From positions 1,699,254 through 1,763,253 of the forward strand of contig NW_006763138.1 in assembly GCF_000264905.1 (NCBI RefSeq): a stretch of DNA of 64,000 nucleotides, in the 5' to 3' direction. The notes beneath the pieces are model-generated. The model was not told the origin of the DNA. It saw nothing but the letters and a program-made list of their open reading frames with translations, and searched no databases. Every line of letters starts with the position of its first letter. Within the stretch, counting starts at the first letter, position 1. The DNA comes from Stereum hirsutum FP-91666 SS1 (taxonomy: Eukaryota > Basidiomycota > Agaricomycetes > Russulales > Stereaceae). Shown in pieces: positions 63,461-64,000 of this stretch. The position numbers and the translations under genes are program-made.

Positions 63461-64000
63461 ATTCTCGCTAGGTTAAGTATCTGTCTGTCTGTCGTCGTCG
63501 TCGTCGTCGCCGGTAAGTAGGATGAGATTTTTAGATTATTGATGGAGATGACGGCGGGGACGGGTGGCGGACGGACGGACGCGACCGCGTCGAGACGCGT
63601 CTTAATTAGGCAATTGCAAATTTGGCGAAATTTGGGTCGGAGATGGACTGGGAGGAATGACTCTGTACTCCGCGATGCACTTATCCGCAGACCCACTGGT
63701 TTGACTGTCTACTGGTTGCTTTATGGACGGATGAATATCCCGGGCTTGCGATCCCTTGGCATCAGCTGGTGTATGCTGGAATTTGGTGCTCGATGTCGAG
63801 CGTGCCAGTAGTATCACAGTCGTACTTACTCTTGTTCTCACCGATAACCGTGACGGTGCTTTACAGTGTCGTTGCCAGTGTGCACGTTATCTTAGGGGAA
63901 CGACTATCTTCCTCCTCCTACAGGTCTGATCTCGGGAGACTAAGGTAGGCGTGGTTCTGAACGCCATTGTGACCGCCCTTTTAGCCGAGTGAGGTGGAAC
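63461..64000. other. Upstream region of the PARP/E2 gene
   Basis: Contains a compound microsatellite (TCTG repeats then six GTC triplets) at about 63474-63511, in the probable leader. No further gene is supported to the window end. Confidence 0.5.

Noticed and set aside
1..64000. tRNA, rRNA or CRISPR arrays
   Set aside because: No cloverleaf-like or rRNA-like stretch and no regularly spaced direct repeats were recognised by eye; a covariance-model search would be needed to exclude tRNAs formally.

Overview
The window looks like nuclear DNA of a mushroom-forming basidiomycete (Agaricomycetes). Genes are split by many short GT-AG introns, mostly 45-90 nt. Several predicted proteins belong to families typical of these fungi: ROT1, a fused E2/PARP protein, RNase H1-N-like proteins, fungal type-B carboxylesterases, and long Ser/Pro/Gln-rich proteins without known domains. 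All gene models below were spliced by hand from the sequence and checked for reading phase. None was compared with transcripts or databases.

Layout. 1-9.3 kb: a foldback repeat, a conserved fungal protein usually auto-named GGPP synthetase-like (2189-3673), ROT1 (4178-4990), and an orphan Ser/Pro-rich protein (7464-9328). 9.8-20.6 kb: a frameshifted small secreted protein, an orphan protein (11996-12997), a large Ser/Thr kinase (13763-16740, minus) and an 888-residue orphan protein (17753-20576, minus). 21.4-36.7 kb: enzymes and transport, consisting of a methyltransferase, a decayed 2OG-Fe(II) oxygenase, an RNase H1-N-like protein, an MFS transporter, a small secreted protein, a type-B carboxylesterase and a true geranylgeranyl diphosphate synthase. 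37.4-41.5 kb: a gene fragment, a repeat-rich orphan protein, and a 731-bp element bounded by inverted repeats. 41.7-44.8 kb: two housekeeping PRPP-using genes in tandem, TRP4 and HIS1. 44.7-52.1 kb: a direct segmental duplication carrying two paralogous genes with acidic FxDF-type repeats, their promoter modules, and a decayed copy of the 3' end of HIS1. 52.4-56.9 kb: a single-pass membrane protein that lacks its 5' end, abutting a fragment of a Tad-like LINE retroelement. 57.2-63.5 kb: one 34-exon gene encoding a PARP catalytic domain fused to a UBE2Q-like ubiquitin-conjugating domain.

How the genes work together. TRP4 and HIS1 both use PRPP in amino-acid synthesis, and both have a TGACTC (Gcn4-type) core about 110-130 bp upstream. 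GGPPS, the carboxylesterase, the MFS transporter, the methyltransferase and the dead oxygenase lie within 15 kb. They may be an eroded or loose terpenoid neighbourhood, but no terpene cyclase or P450 is present. The most unusual parts are the ADP-ribosyltransferase/E2 fusion and the duplicated acidic-repeat gene pair with its amplified promoter modules.
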